A stretch of 64,000 bases of DNA from Cephalotus follicularis (taxonomy: Eukaryota; Streptophyta; Magnoliopsida; Oxalidales; Cephalotaceae). Shown piece after piece: positions 21,289-32,610 of this stretch. Positions within the stretch are counted from its first letter, which is position 1. Each line of letters begins with the position of its first letter. The stretch lies in assembly GCA_001972305.1 (NCBI GenBank), contig BDDD01001764.1, positions 133,626 to 197,625 on the forward strand, given 5' to 3'. Position numbers and translations under genes: made by a program. The notes under the pieces are model-generated. The model did no database searches and had not been told where the DNA came from. It saw nothing but the letters and a program-made list of their open reading frames with translations.

Positions 21289-22948
21289 TGTCATGTGATG
21301 TATGTATATATGATTCAGTATAGTAAAAATACCAGTTTATATATATATATATATATAGAATTTAACAGTACGGTAAAATAACAGTGGGAACATATATTAA
21401 AATATATGTAAGCAACAATAGTACAGTAGTAGCCCAGCCAGGGCTACATCAACAGACACAGTAATGTCCGAACAGGACTAGTAAACAGTACAGTAAGTCC
21501 ACAAAGGGACCGCAACAGGCAAGCAGTATGTGTAACGCCGCCAACTCCTGGCCCCAAACTGTGCAGTAAACAGTACAGTAGTGATCATTAGATCCCATCA
21601 GGCAGTTTATTTCACACTTGTTTTCAAAAGTCATAAACACCTGAAATATGTATTTTCATTAGCGGAAAATACTTTTAAACAGTTCAGTTGGTTGGAAATC
21701 ACTTTCCTAGTCCTTCGAAAATATATTATTATTGAATATTTATTTTGTATTCAAAATAGCCACTTTCGGTTTCACATATGCATTTCCAAATTAACATTGT
21801 AATCTAGAAATCATAAACATTTATAACCAACCAATAAAATAGTAGTAATCAACACATATGCAATGCATACAAATGCTCTAATGCATCCTAAACGGAGTCG
21901 GGGTCATCGCGCCTTGTTTTAAGCAAGGGAGAACCAAACAGCGGCTTCGTAGTCGACTGGATCCTTCGCCAGTCGACTATTCTTGGTAATCAGTACACGA
22001 GTAGTCGACTGGTTCTTTCTACCAGTCGACTTGTTCATCAGGCAGTCGGCTATTATCCTTCAACAGTCGACTGTTTCGGTTGAGTAGTCGTCTGTCTTCC
22101 TTCGACAGTCGACTGTCCTGGGAAAACTGTTGCATACAATCCGAAATACATCACATAAACAGATTATTGCAACATCCAAATATACTCTGAAGGCAGAACA
22201 TCATCATTCAGTCCTCCACAGTCTCGTAGAACACAACAGTAGCATGCATCTTATCCAACAATTCAATACTAAGATAAAACTCAACATGCATGTACATGAA
22301 CTCAAAGACTCTCAACAATAAGCATAATAAGTGGAAAATTAGTAGTAACTATGGTACAACAACTGAAACTCACGGTTCACACGACCATGCATTCAATCAT
22401 AGGGCATCTAGTAACTTTGAGCTCAAAAATACAAACATAACTTCCCCTACCTTTTGATTCCAAGTTAGGAATTTGTAAGTCCACCTCTTTGTGCCAACAA
22501 TGACGTTTTGAGGTCCTTAGAAGCTCCTAGTCCTGTCCAGTAGCTCAAATCCGTCTCCTCCAAGCCTTCCTTCTTTGTTCAATAGTTGAACAATATCTCT
22601 CTTTCTCCTTTCTCCTCTCAAATTCTCACTGTTTTTTCCTTTTGTTCGGATGCTGGGTGAGAGAGGCGAGGGGGGAGAGTGTTTTTATGCCATTTCTTTC
22701 TCTTAGTCTGTTGAATGGCACTAAATGCCATTATCTCCCCTCCATCACTTGCATGCACCCACACATGGCACTCCCTCTCTTCCCTTCAGCCTTTGCAGGT
22801 CCCAACAGCTGTGGGCATGACATACATGTTTTATCTATCATCATATGGGCTGCAAGATGCTCTTGTCAATTGTTGCATGTGATCTCATCACATGCAACAA
22901 AACATAGCACAAACCAGTCGACTGTCCTCACCCACAGCCGGCTGTTCA
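21289..22948 (-). repeat. 5' LTR of element B, part 2, cut by element D
   Basis: Resumes the B LTR after solo LTR C and aligns with about 11675-13540. It ends at 22948 where D starts; the five bases GTTCA before D would be its target duplication, but the right-hand copy is missing from the window. It carries the eight-site GTCGAC array (21951-22116), the inverted repeat (22873-22897) and the first sites of cluster 1. Confidence 0.93.
21951..22116. repeat. GTCGAC palindrome array, cluster 2 of LTR B (5' copy)
   Basis: Sites start at 21951, 21971, 22003, 22024, 22044, 22065, 22086 and 22107: steps 20, 32, 21, 20, 21, 21, 21, identical to the 3' LTR copy at 12554-12718. Six of eight cores keep GTCGAC or GTCGGC. 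Confidence 0.92.
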
Positions 22949-24142
22949 TGTAACAGCCTGCTTATTCGTATGTACTTTACGGATATTTTATACTTATATA
23001 TATGTTGTTTCCGGGATTTTTAATTTGATATAAATTTTAAGTCCGATGCCCTGTGTTTTGGGCCTATGTGATTTGGGCTGATAGATACTAGCCTGAATTT
23101 TTGGATATGTTAATGTAATGTTGGGTTGGGCTTATGTTTATGTCTTTTTGTTTTTTTTTATCAAACTTAATTTTATAACTTTCAAAAGTATTAAAACAAT
23201 TCTTTTTTTGATTTAATAATCCTTTTATCTTATTTTCTTCTATTTTCTTTTATTCCTTTTCTTTTTTTTTCTTTTCCTTTTCTTTCTTCTTTCTTCTTTC
23301 CTTTCTTCTCCTCTTTTCTCCTGAAACTCTCTCCTCCCCTCATAAATTCCACACGTCTTCAATCTTCTTCTTCCTTATTAAACCGATTCTTGTCCCCTTT
23401 TTTTCCTTATCGACTCCTCCAATCTCTCTTTTCCTTCATGTTTTAAGAATGCCAAGGCTTTGTGATAAGCCATTCATTTCTCTTGCTCTCACTGCCAAAT
23501 TCTGCATTTTTAGAAGAGTGTTTTGTGTTCTTCGATCAGTTGCTGCATCAAGTCAGGTTTGTTGTGTAATTTCAATACTTGTTGTTCAATGAAATTATGA
23601 TGTTCTTCTGCTGGTTTAAGGCAGTCATGCATTCTTTGGCTTCTCTCTTTTATCTTTGTGTACAGCCGGTTGACACTGTGTTGTAGTGTTTCCTCTACTG
23701 TTTTCTGTGCCTTTAACACCATTTCAGGTTAGTTAATCCGTTCCTTACTGTGTTTTTTTTTGCTACATTGATATAAATTCAATTTTGTCTTCTTAGTGTC
23801 CTTTGGTTTTGATTCTTGCCTATATGTTTTGTCATTGTATTCCTAAGTCTGTTAGTAGGTTTTAAACACCATGGACATGTCATAATCTGGTTTTAAATGT
23901 CTATTAATGATTATGGGCAGAAATTTAGACTTGTACATATGCATATGTTTAAAGGTTCTTCCATTTCTCTTGAAGTTAATCACTGCCTATATGCTTCTTC
24001 ATGTCAATTCTGTGTTTTTGTGCCATCTAAACATCATATAATGTCCCATGTATATGTTCATAAGTCTCCGGTATGATGTCATTCATGTTTGGGCAGTTTT
24101 TGTGTTGAAAATGTCAAGTTTCTGCTGTTCTATCGTCCAAAA

Positions 24143-24301
24143 CAGCTGGCTATTTTTTTTTGAATAGTTAGCTGGTTTGGACGAGAAGTCGGATGCCATA
24201 TGAAAGCAGTCGACTGTTTCTATTGAGTAGTCAGCTGGCCCTGTTTAACAGTCGGCTGCCAAAGTTAAACAGCCAACTGGAGCTCTGTGACAGCTTGCTG
24301 T
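24143..24301 (+). repeat. GTCGAC palindrome array in LTR D: eight sites at 21 bp
   Basis: Sites start at 24144, 24166, 24187, 24208, 24229, 24250, 24271 and 24292: one step of 22, then six of exactly 21. One core is the full CAGTCGACTG (24207); others are AGCTGGCTA, AGTCGGATG, AGTCAGCTG, AGTCGGCTG, AGCCAACTG and AGCTTGCTG. Confidence 0.92.
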
Positions 24302-24863
24302 TTTGCCCAGAAATTTTTTTGTTTTCAACTGTGTTGATCCGTTTGTTCTCCGAATCAATCCGGGTCTTTTCTAAACACTGTAATAAATCTGTTTTGGATC
24401 TCTATTGTTTCTTAGACCCTTATATGAATGGTTTTGGGTGTCTTTTCGATTGTTGTGTTTCAAAGGGGAGTTTGAATTAACAATCTATCCGTAAGTGCTT
24501 TTGTGAACGCATAAGGTATGGATTTCTATCGTTCCTTGGCTATCTGATTATGGAACTGAAATCAGTTTTGTTTTATGTTATGTTCCTTCGTGTTATAAAC
24601 TGAATTATATTTCAGAAATAAAGTTGGTTTTTGACATTTTATGAAATTAAATGTTCCTGACTTTATTTTTATGCTATGATACGTTACCATATGTTAAGAA
24701 ATGATCATCTCTTTATCACGAAAAATAAATTAGTTGATGTTTTGACTATGAAATGTATGTTAAGATATCTTTGTGAACGACTTTCAAATATGTTTTGTGG
24801 AAGCATATTTATGTATTTTAAATTGATAAATCGATGTTTTCTAAATGATTGAATACTGAGTAT

Positions 24864-25035
24864 TGTACCCCCCTATGGGGCGTACCATTGGCATGTCGTA
24901 GGCCTAGCACGGGGACGTGACACTTCCGTAGCGGTGTGATTAGTCTACGGCGTCTCTGAATGTTATGAATAAATCCCACGAGGTGGATTTATGGATCTGA
25001 TATGTATGATAGAGGCGTATGAATCAATTGTAGCA
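24864..25035 (+). other. Conserved LTR block in D
   Basis: Same block as in C, H and J: CTATGGGGCGTACCATTGGC followed by CTTCCGTAGCGGTGTGATTA. Confidence 0.75.
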
Positions 25036-25739
25036 TATGGATATGTGATATGAAATGATATGTGAGAATTGACTTGTTTAGTGCCATACACTGCAATTCT
25101 AATGGGCTTGTGGAATTAGCGCCTCCCTTGCCAATATATGATATGAAATGTGATATGTATGTGGCTCAGTATAATTTTATGAATCATGAAATGATATTTT
25201 TGAAATGTTTCGTAAATCTTCTGAAGGATATGAAAACTTGGTATTTTATGGAAATTCGAATATGATTAAACTGTTTTAATTTCTTAATATTTATGTTATG
25301 AATTTCATTGAGATCTTACTACTTTTAAACTTATCGTTTACTGCTTTTTCTTTCCTTATCCGTACTGAGGTTTGCTCAGCCGCATTTTGTTTTCCATGCA
25401 ACAGGTTGTCAGGAGCAGCGGGGGAATGTGTGAATGAGAGTTGGCCACCTTATGTCATGGATCCCTAGGAGTGTGATCCTTATGTGTCTTTGATTTTTAG
25501 TGGTCATGAACAATATGTCATTTGGTTTATGTTTTGGTATTTTACGTTCTGAAATATGTTAAGTTTTAAATTTTGAACAAATTTTTTCAGTTTTGCTATG
25601 ATCGCTACGTTTTGGCTAATAAAGTAACGTTTATGTTCAGTTAAAGTTATGTTTATGTTCAGATAAATTATGCTATATTATGATAGGTTCTGTATTATGA
25701 CCTGTAACGACTCTCGCCGTCCGGGGGTGTTAAAGATTG

Positions 25740-25756
25740 TTGTATCAGAGCATAGG
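25740..25756 (+). other. Primer binding site of element D (initiator tRNA-Met, one mismatch)
   Basis: Reads TTGTATCAGAGCATAGG; the second base G of the usual TGGTATCAGAGC has become T. It lies six bases after the LTR end. Confidence 0.9.
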
Positions 25757-25903
25757 TTTTTTTCCTTTACAACACCTAACTAGGTTTGACCTATGAGATT
25801 GGGTAGACTCTGGGTTAGGCTGTTCGGTTATGATTTTATGATATGTTTTTTGTTTCGGTCTTTGTTGTTTGTGATGTTTTATGTTTTGAGTACCTTTTCA
25901 TAG

Positions 25904-26960
25904 ATGGTACGTACATGGAACGCTGCTCAGAGGACTGCACCCGTTGAGGCTCAGGAAGTCAGAAATGAGCCTACCATGGAAGAGTTAGTACGTCAGGTAG
26001 TCGCTCAAGAGGTACGACACATAGTGAGTCAGCAGAATCAGGAACAAGCCCGTAGGGAGCCGGTTGCTGAGGAGGATGCTCCAGCTGATGTTCAGTTGGG
26101 AAGAGAAGCTGGGGACAGGACTGACACACCTACTTATATCTGGCTTGAGCGGTTCCAGAAGCAGAGATTGTAGTTTTTCAGCTCAGCCGTGACTCCTGTG
26201 GAGGCTGAGCACTGGATTGCTCATATGGACAAGATCTTTGATGTTCTTGGTTGTAGTGACGAGCAGAAGGTTAAGTTAGCTGTTACAAGCTTGAGGGTGA
26301 TGCTCATAAATGGTGGATGGCTCTAGGTTTGGCTAGGGGTGGTAACTATGCGGAGACTTTGACCTGGTCGGAGTTTTGCGAAGTCTTCTATCAGCAGTAT
26401 TTTCCCGCTTCTGATAAGGAGGCTTATGACAAGGAGTTTATCAATACAAGACAGAAGGATGGAGAGACGGTCACGGAGTTTCTGACCCGTTTCACTAGGC
26501 TTGCTGGTTTTGCTGGGTCCGCAGCGGGGACCGCATTAGAGCAGGCTGAGAAGTTCAAGTGGACGTTACACTATCAGCTTAGGGGTAAGCTGATTAACAC
26601 CAGGTTTGCGGATGTTTCTGAAGTGGCAGATGCAGCAAAGAATATAGAACTGGAGAGGCTAGATTTCTAGACAGCTCGTCAGGAAAATGACAAGAAGAGA
26701 AATAGAGGAGATTCTCAGGGGCAAGGTTCTGGACAGAATAGTAAGAATAGAAATGGCAAGCGAGGGAGGAGGAATGATAACCAGGGACAGCAACAACCCG
26801 GGAATGATCAGAGGTAGACACAGGGAGTTGTGGATGTTCCGATTGCCAAGTGTGATGTTTGCGCAGACAGCATCTAGTGGGATTGTGCTACAAGGATATT
26901 GGGGCCTGTTTTGTATGTGGTCAGAAAGGGCATTTCGTGAAGGATTGTCCTGATCCTCGT
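25904..26960 (+). pseudogene. Element D gag with CCHC zinc knuckle
   Basis: Opens at ATG 25904 with a Glu/Gln-rich helix (EELVRQVVAQEVRHIVSQQ). A TAG at 26171 and a frameshift near 26290 interrupt the capsid; it resumes at 26317 with the WSEFCEVFYQQYFPASDKEAYDKEF-type segment and FTRLAGFAG, up to another TAG at 26668. The knuckle CFVCGQKGHFVKDC (CX2CX4HX4C) is intact at 26907-26948, in a further frame. Gag packages the element RNA. The 150 bases before the ATG form a normal leader after the primer site. Confidence 0.87.
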
Positions 26961-26989
26961 GCGAAGGAAAGGAGGGGAAACAACGCATA

Positions 26990-27515
26990 CCATGGATAGC
27001 TCAATGTGGAGGACATGTTTTTACTATCACGACTCAGCAAGCTGCTAATGCACCAGGTACTGTTTCGGGCTTTATTTTTGTTGGTAACCGTAGGGCTTAT
27101 GTTTTGTACGATACTGGATCGACCCACTCGGTTGTAGCGAGGTCTTTTGTTCGGCATCTTGGGATGTCTTCTCAATTGCTTGATCCAGCTTTGCTTCTTT
27201 TGACCGTTACGGGTTCTTTTGTTGTGATATCTGAGTGTTTTTATGCTTGTCCTCTTGTTTTTGATGATCGGATTCGTGATGCAGATCTTCTTCCTATCGA
27301 TACGTATGACTTCGATATGATTCTGGGTATGAACTGGTTGGATCGTCATCGGGCTACGATTGATTTCTATGCTCAGAGGGTTCTATTTGGGGATGTGAAC
27401 AGTCTTGATTTTATTTATCAGGGTTCAGAGTCGAGAAAAGAAGTTAAGGTTATATCTATTTTGAAGGCTAGGAAATTGGTGGCTAAGGGTGCTGAAGGTT
27501 TCTTAGCTGTTGTGT
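26990..27515 (+). pseudogene. Element D aspartic protease
   Basis: The frame around 27104-27515 contains the active site VLYDTGSTHSVV (Asp-Thr-Gly at 27110-27118) and the downstream PIDTYDFDMILGMNWLDRHRA segment, both as expected for a Ty3/gypsy protease. The frame is open upstream to about 27000, so it probably continued from gag. It ends at TAG 27515-27517, directly before the RT linker, at a position where Gln is likely in relatives. Confidence 0.9.
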
Positions 27516-27517
27516 AG

Positions 27518-28453
27518 GATGTCTCAAAGGTTGAGCCTCGCCTTGAAGACTATCCTGTGGTTAGAGAATTTTCTGATGTGTTTCCGGAGGAGTTACCGGG
27601 TTTGCCACCACAACGGGAAGCGGAGTTTACCATTGAACTCATTCCTGGAGCGGCATCTTTATCTAAGGCACCTTACAGGATGGCACCGTTGGAACTTCAA
27701 GAGTTGAAAGAACAGCTGCAAGAGTTGTTGGATCGGGGTTTCATTCGGCCTAGTGTATCGCCATTGGGTGCTCCGATTCTTTTTGTGAAGAAAAATAATG
27801 GGTCTATGAGCCTGTGTATAGACTATAGAGAGTTAAATCGGATTATTGTTTGGAATAAATACCCTTTACCTAGGATTGATGACTTGTGTGATCAACTCCA
27901 AGGTGCTCGGTATTTTTCTAAAATTGATTTGAGATCGGGATATCATCAACTTCGCATAAAGGATGAAGATGTGCCTAAAACTGCTTTCCGTACTCGGTAT
28001 GGGCATTATGAATTTATGGTGATGCCGTTCGGACTCACTAATGCACCGGCAGTTTTCTTGGATCTGATGAATAGGGTGTTTCATGAGTACTTGGACCAGT
28101 TTGTGATTGTGTTCATAGACGACATCCTTGTGTATACCAAGTCGAAGGAAGAACATGAAGAACAGCTTCGTATTGTGCTGGGTATTTTGAGGAAAACCCA
28201 GCAATACGCGAAGTTCTCGAAGTGTGAGTTCTGGTTAGAACAGGTGGCATTTTTGGGTCACGTGGTTACAACTGAAGGTATCTGTGTGGATCCTGCTAAA
28301 GTAGAGGCTATTACTAAATGGTCGAGACCTACCACAGTGACGGAGGTTAGGAGCTTTTTGGGCTTGGCTGGATACTATAGGCGGTTTATGGAAGGCTTTT
28401 CCTCTATAGCCTTACCACTAACTCAGCTTATGAGAAAGGGAGCTAAGTTTTAA
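27518..28453 (+). pseudogene. Element D reverse transcriptase
   Basis: This is the longest intact piece of pol in the window, with 298 codons open from ATG 27557. Motifs in order: [71 protein letters not shown], the catalytic [11 protein letters not shown] (Asp-Asp at 28118-28123), [11 protein letters not shown] and [11 protein letters not shown]. The sequence MSLCIDYRE has Ser where Arg is usual. It ends at TAA 28451, where the frame would read on into RNase H. Confidence 0.93.
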
Positions 28454-28930
28454 TGGAATGAAGAGCGTGAAGCAAGTTTCGAGAAACTGAAGATTGGTCT
28501 TATGTTAGCACCGATTCTTCGCTTACCATCTAGGCCGGGTGGATACCAGATTTACAGCGACGCTTCTAAGAAGGGTTTGGGGTGTGTTTTGATGCAGCAC
28601 GGTCATGTGATAGCTTATGCTTCGAGACAGTTGAAGCCTTATGAGGTAAACTATCCTACACATGATCTCGAGTTGGCAGCAGTAGTGTTTGCGTTGAAGA
28701 TCCGAAGGCACTACTTGTACGAAGAAACTTGTGACGTCTTTATCGATCATAAGAGTCTCAAGTATATCTTTACGTAGAAAGAGTTGAACATGCGCCAGAG
28801 AACGTGGTTGGAACTTCTTAAAGACTATGATTTGAATATTCAGTACCATCTTGGTAAAGCAAATGTTGTAGCTGATGCTTTTAGTCAGAAGAGTTCTGGG
28901 AGTATAGCGGCTTTGCTTACTCAGCCGTAG
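28454..28930 (+). pseudogene. Element D RNase H
   Basis: Reads on in frame from RT: the catalytic [42 protein letters not shown], then [12 protein letters not shown] where relatives have YTDHKSL. A TAG at 28775 stands where related copies have Gln (SQKDLNMRQ in A); after it come NMRQRTWLELL and NVVADAFSQKS. The region ends with another TAG at 28928. Confidence 0.9.
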
Positions 28931-30421
28931 TTGATAGCCGATATGGAGCGGATGGATTTACATCTGTATGTTCGGGGTTCTTAAGGTTGTGTTGCTGTAA
29001 TGAATGTAGAGCCTACTCTTATATCTCGGATTAAGACAGCTCTGAGTGATGATGGTGAGCTTTGGGCCTTAGTCTAGAATGTTGAAAAGGGTAAGCAATC
29101 AGAGTTCCGTATAGATGAGCATGGTGTGATATGGTAGGGTAATCGGTTGTGTGTTCCTGCTGATTCTTCTATCAGAGATGTTGTTTTGTCAGAGGCACAC
29201 AGTTCTCCATTTTCTGTACATCCGGATTCTACGAAAATGTATAGGGACTTGAAGAAGAACTTCTGGTACAATGGAATGAAAAGGGATGTAGTAGAGTATG
29301 TTGGAAGGTGTTTGATCTGTCAGCAGGTAAAGATTGAGCACCAGTGTGCTAGTTGTTTGTGACAGCCCTTAGAAGTTCCAGTATGGAAATGGGAGAGCAT
29401 ATCGATGGACTTTGTGACAGGTTTGCCGAGAACTTTCAGGAGGAACGATGCTATCTGGGTAGTAATGGATCGATTGACTAAATCGGCTCACTTCTTAGCT
29501 ATCCGAGAGGACTTCTCTATTGATCGTTTGGCTGAGGTGTTTCAGCAGGAGATAGTGAGACTACATGGGACTCCGGTATCCATTATTTCGGATAGGGATC
29601 CTCGTTTCACTTCACGGTTTTGGAAATGGTTTTAGAAAGCTTGGGGTACTAGGCTCAGTTACAGTACAGCTTTCCATCAACAGACAGATGGGCAGATTGA
29701 GAGGACCATTCAGACCTTGGAGGATATGTTGAGGTCTTGTGCATTGGAGTGGACTGGAAATTGGGACGAGTATTTGAGCTTAGTGGAGTTTGCCTACAAT
29801 AACAGTTGGCAAGCTAGTATCGATATGGCTCCATTTGAAGCTCTTTATGGGAGGAAGTGTCGAGCTCCAATATGTTGGGATGAGGTTGGAGAGCAAGTTA
29901 TCGAGGGACCAGAGCAAGTGTAGATTGCTACAGAGAAAGTGGCAATAGCAAGGGAGAGATTGAAAGCAGCACAATCTCGACAGAAAAGCTATGCGGACAG
30001 ACATCAGAAGGACTTGAAGTTCAAGGTAGGGGAACATGTGTTCTTGAAAGTTTCACCTTGGAAAGGAGTCCGACGTTTTGGGCTGAAGGGAAAGTTGAGT
30101 CCGCGGTTTATCGAGCCTTTGGAAGTTCTGGAGAAGGTGGGCGCAGTTGCTTATCGGTTAGATTTGCCTCCGTAGATAGCACACGTCCATAACATGTTGC
30201 ATGTGTCTTTGCTGAGAGGCTATCAGTATCATCCCCCAAATGTGGTTCGCTATCCATTGGATAGCATTCGGGAGGACCTATATTGCGACGAGGAGGCCGA
30301 GGCTATTCTGGATCGGCAGGAACGGGTGACACGTAGCAAGACCGTTTCTTTTGTAAAAGTTCTGTGGAGGAAGCATCCCGAACGGGAGGCCACTTGGGAG
30401 CTTGAGGAGCATATTCGGTAG
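28931..30421 (+). pseudogene. Element D integrase with chromodomain-like tail
   Basis: One frame with many stops and no large deletion. Zinc finger: EAHSSPFSVHPDSTKMYRDL and CLICQQVK. Core: first Asp in SMDFVTGLP, second in IISDRDPRFTS, Glu in TDGQIERTIQT (29405-29720). Then [50 protein letters not shown] and VHNMLHVSLLRGY. The tail FVKVLWRKHPEREATWELEEHI (30346-30418) resembles the chromodomain start of chromoviruses. TAG stops occur at 29074, 29136, 29633, 29921, 30173 and 30419, a TAA at 28981, a TGA at 29360. Confidence 0.92.
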
Positions 30422-30475
30422 CACTTGTTTGCTTGAGGTAGGTGTATGTTGTGATTTCGGGACAAAATCCATTTT

Positions 30476-30490
30476 AAGGGGGGGGGTGGA
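30476..30490 (+). other. Polypurine tract of element D
   Basis: AAGGGGGGGGGTGGA directly before the LTR start TGTAATACCCTGC. Confidence 0.92.
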
Positions 30491-30682
30491 TGTAATACCC
30501 TGCTTGTTCGTATATGCTTTACGGATATTTTATACTTATATATATGTTGTTTCTGGGCTTTTTAATTTGTTTTAAATTTTAAGTCCGATGCCATGTGTTT
30601 TGGGCCTATGTGATTTGGGCCGATAGATACTAGCCTGAATTTTTTGATATGTTAATGTAATGTGGGGTTGGGCTTATGTTTA
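30491..30682 (+). repeat. 3' LTR of element D, part 1
   Basis: Aligns with 22949-23145. It is interrupted by solo LTR E; GTTTA at 30678-30682 is the left target duplication of E. Confidence 0.93.
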
Positions 30683-30847
30683 TGTAACTCCCGAGAATTC
30701 AATTTGATGTAATATTATAATCCTCGATGTAATTTTTGCTTGAATTAATAAAAGGCAAATTTCTTTGTTGATATCTTGAGTTTAAGTTAAACTTAGAGCA
30801 TTTGGAAGTGTGATTCTAAGTATAATTGTGGGGATTTTTGGCCTGGA

Positions 30848-30999
30848 CAGCCGACTGGTGAGATATACCAGCCGACTATTGGACTAAAGGGAGAGGCAGT
30901 CGACTGGCATGAGGAACCAGTCGACTGGAAAGCTATCGTGACACTTGGCACATACTGCCAGGCGAGGCAGCCGACTGCCAGGGAAAGGCAGTCTGCTGG
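30848..30999 (+). repeat. GTCGAC palindrome array, cluster 1 of LTR E
   Basis: Sites start at 30849, 30870, 30898, 30919, 30969 and 30990: steps 21, 28, 21, 50, 21. Cores are AGCCGACTG, AGCCGACTA, AGTCGACTG (twice), AGCCGACTG and AGTCTGCTG. Confidence 0.9.
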
Positions 31000-31017
31000 A
31001 TCATACCCTGTTTTATC

Positions 31018-31040
31018 TGCATGTGACAAGATCACATGCA
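31018..31040. promoter_or_regulatory. Inverted repeat TGCATGTGA-N5-TCACATGCA in LTR E
   Basis: Nine-base perfect arms, same arms and centre length as in LTR B, and at nearly the same distance from the LTR start (335 against about 321 bases). Confidence 0.7.
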
Positions 31041-31828
31041 GCCCTTGATAAGACAATTGCAGAAGCCATCTGATCATAAAGAGGACGTGTTGATCATGCA
31101 CCACCACGCCAGAACCTGCAAGAACAGAGGGAAAGATAAGAAATGACGAGTGTGGGTGTGTGCATGTGATTTTGAGAGAAAGGGGATTTTAATGCCATGC
31201 AAACGAATTGTGAGGGAGGGAGCTGCATAAATGTTCTCTGCCTTCGTCTCTTTCACTCTACAATCTGCTAAGAAAGTACCAGAGAGTTTGAGAGTGAAAA
31301 CAGTGAGAAATTAAAAGAGAAAGAGTGAGGAAGAGAGAGGTCCTCCATTGTTAAAGTTTGGAGCTTGGATTGAAGCTACTGGAGGGTTCTTGGAGCTACT
31401 TGGAAGATCAAGGATTATGGAAAGGAGACACAAAGAAGTGGACTTTCGATTTCTAACTTGAAATCAAAGGTAGGGGTAGTGGTAGAAAATGGTATGCATA
31501 CATTTTGAGTTGAAGTGAAATGAGGTTATAAATGACTGGTGTAGTTATTGGATGTGGATTCCAGCAGTGTTGATGTTATGGTTATTGTTGATAGATAATC
31601 TAGCATACTTATTGAATTTTGAATGGACAATTGGAATGGTTTTCATGCAATGCCATATTGGGTTGTCATTTGAGTTATGATAAAATAGTGAATAATGCAT
31701 GAATTGAGTAGTGTTTTAGGCCAATGTATGATTATTGGTGCTATTCTGATATTTGAATACTTGTGGATAAGTTCCAATTGAGTGTAGGACGGATTTACAG
31801 TGAGTTATTGTCACTGTCCAGCCCAGAA

Positions 31829-32038
31829 CAGCCGACTGCTCAATTGAGACTACTCAATCTTTCAGTCGACTGGCATGTAATAACAGTCGACTACGCATGC
31901 AATGTTACCCAGAAAAGTCGACTGTCGTGGGAAGGCAGTCGACTGCCTAGTACTCGGGATGAACAAGTCGATTTCCTGGGAAGAGCAGTCGACTGCCTCA
32001 GGGATCCAGCCGACTGTTAAGAGGAAACAGCCGGCTGT
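31829..32038 (+). repeat. GTCGAC palindrome array, cluster 2 of LTR E
   Basis: Sites start at 31830, 31864, 31885, 31916, 31937, 31966, 31987, 32008 and 32029: steps 34, 21, 31, 21, 29, 21, 21, 21. Most cores keep the full GTCGAC or CCGACTG, making this one of the best preserved arrays. Confidence 0.92.
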
Positions 32039-32610
32039 TACTGCAGAAACTGGACTGATAGAGAAGGAGATAGGCCTAGGTTAATTACCAACAGACTTAG
32101 GTGCATTCTGAGCATATGTTTGCATTATTACAGTGAATTGCATTATGGTTGATTTCTAAATGTGTTAACCATTTTGAAAAGCTTGCATGATTATTTTAAT
32201 CATTATTGTACGAAAATATATATTTGTCAAATATATGATTCTATATATTTTTGAAATGGCTAGGGGAGTATCCCCAAACACGGAGAACTGTTTTAAAGGA
32301 TTGACTATGCAATCCAAATGTATTGTTTTAAGTTTTATAACTTATTTCAACTTGTGAACAGAGTAATATATTTTAAATAAATATATTGGACTAAGTGATT
32401 ATACTTTATTGCTTGAATTGTGCTGTCCAATACGGAGACTGTTGGGTTAGCCATCGTGCTAAACAACTTACGAAGGACTTGCTTCAAACCGTTCGCAAAC
32501 GGGATGGGGTAAGAGTGCATGACGTTGGGGCCAGGAGGTGGCGACGGTTATTGCGACTTGTTTGTCTGGTTCCTTTTGGAAAATACTTATTGCTTGTGTT
32601 GATACAATTT

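Larger units (their letters stand above)
11218..22948 (-). mobile_element. Element B: Ty3/gypsy chromovirus-type retrotransposon, decayed, with solo LTR C and element D inserted
   Basis: Minus-strand element with 3' LTR 11218-13813, polypurine tract, integrase, RNase H, RT, protease, gag, primer site 18112-18130 and 5' LTR from 18135. The 5' LTR is split by solo LTR C and then cut by element D at 22949, so its last 270 bases or so are absent. LTRs of 2.6 kb and the domain order suggest the Tekay/Del clade. The integrase has lost its first half; RT and gag are broken by stops. B lies within the 5' LTR of A. Confidence 0.92.
22949..25734 (+). repeat. 5' LTR of element D (2.8 kb)
   Basis: Starts TGTAACAGCCTGC and ends GGGGGTGTTAAA (the usual end TTACA has mutated). 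It aligns with solo LTR C and with 30491-30682. In order: pyrimidine-rich tract (23225-23340), GTCGAC array (24143-24301), conserved block (24864-25035), and GAGGTTTGCTCAGCC block near 25360-25440. No gene is seen in it. Confidence 0.93.

Noticed and set aside
26594-27349. Antisense open frames opposite gag and protease of D (75-142 codons)
   Set aside because: They are shadows of the coding strand; the sense strand has clear Gag and protease motifs.
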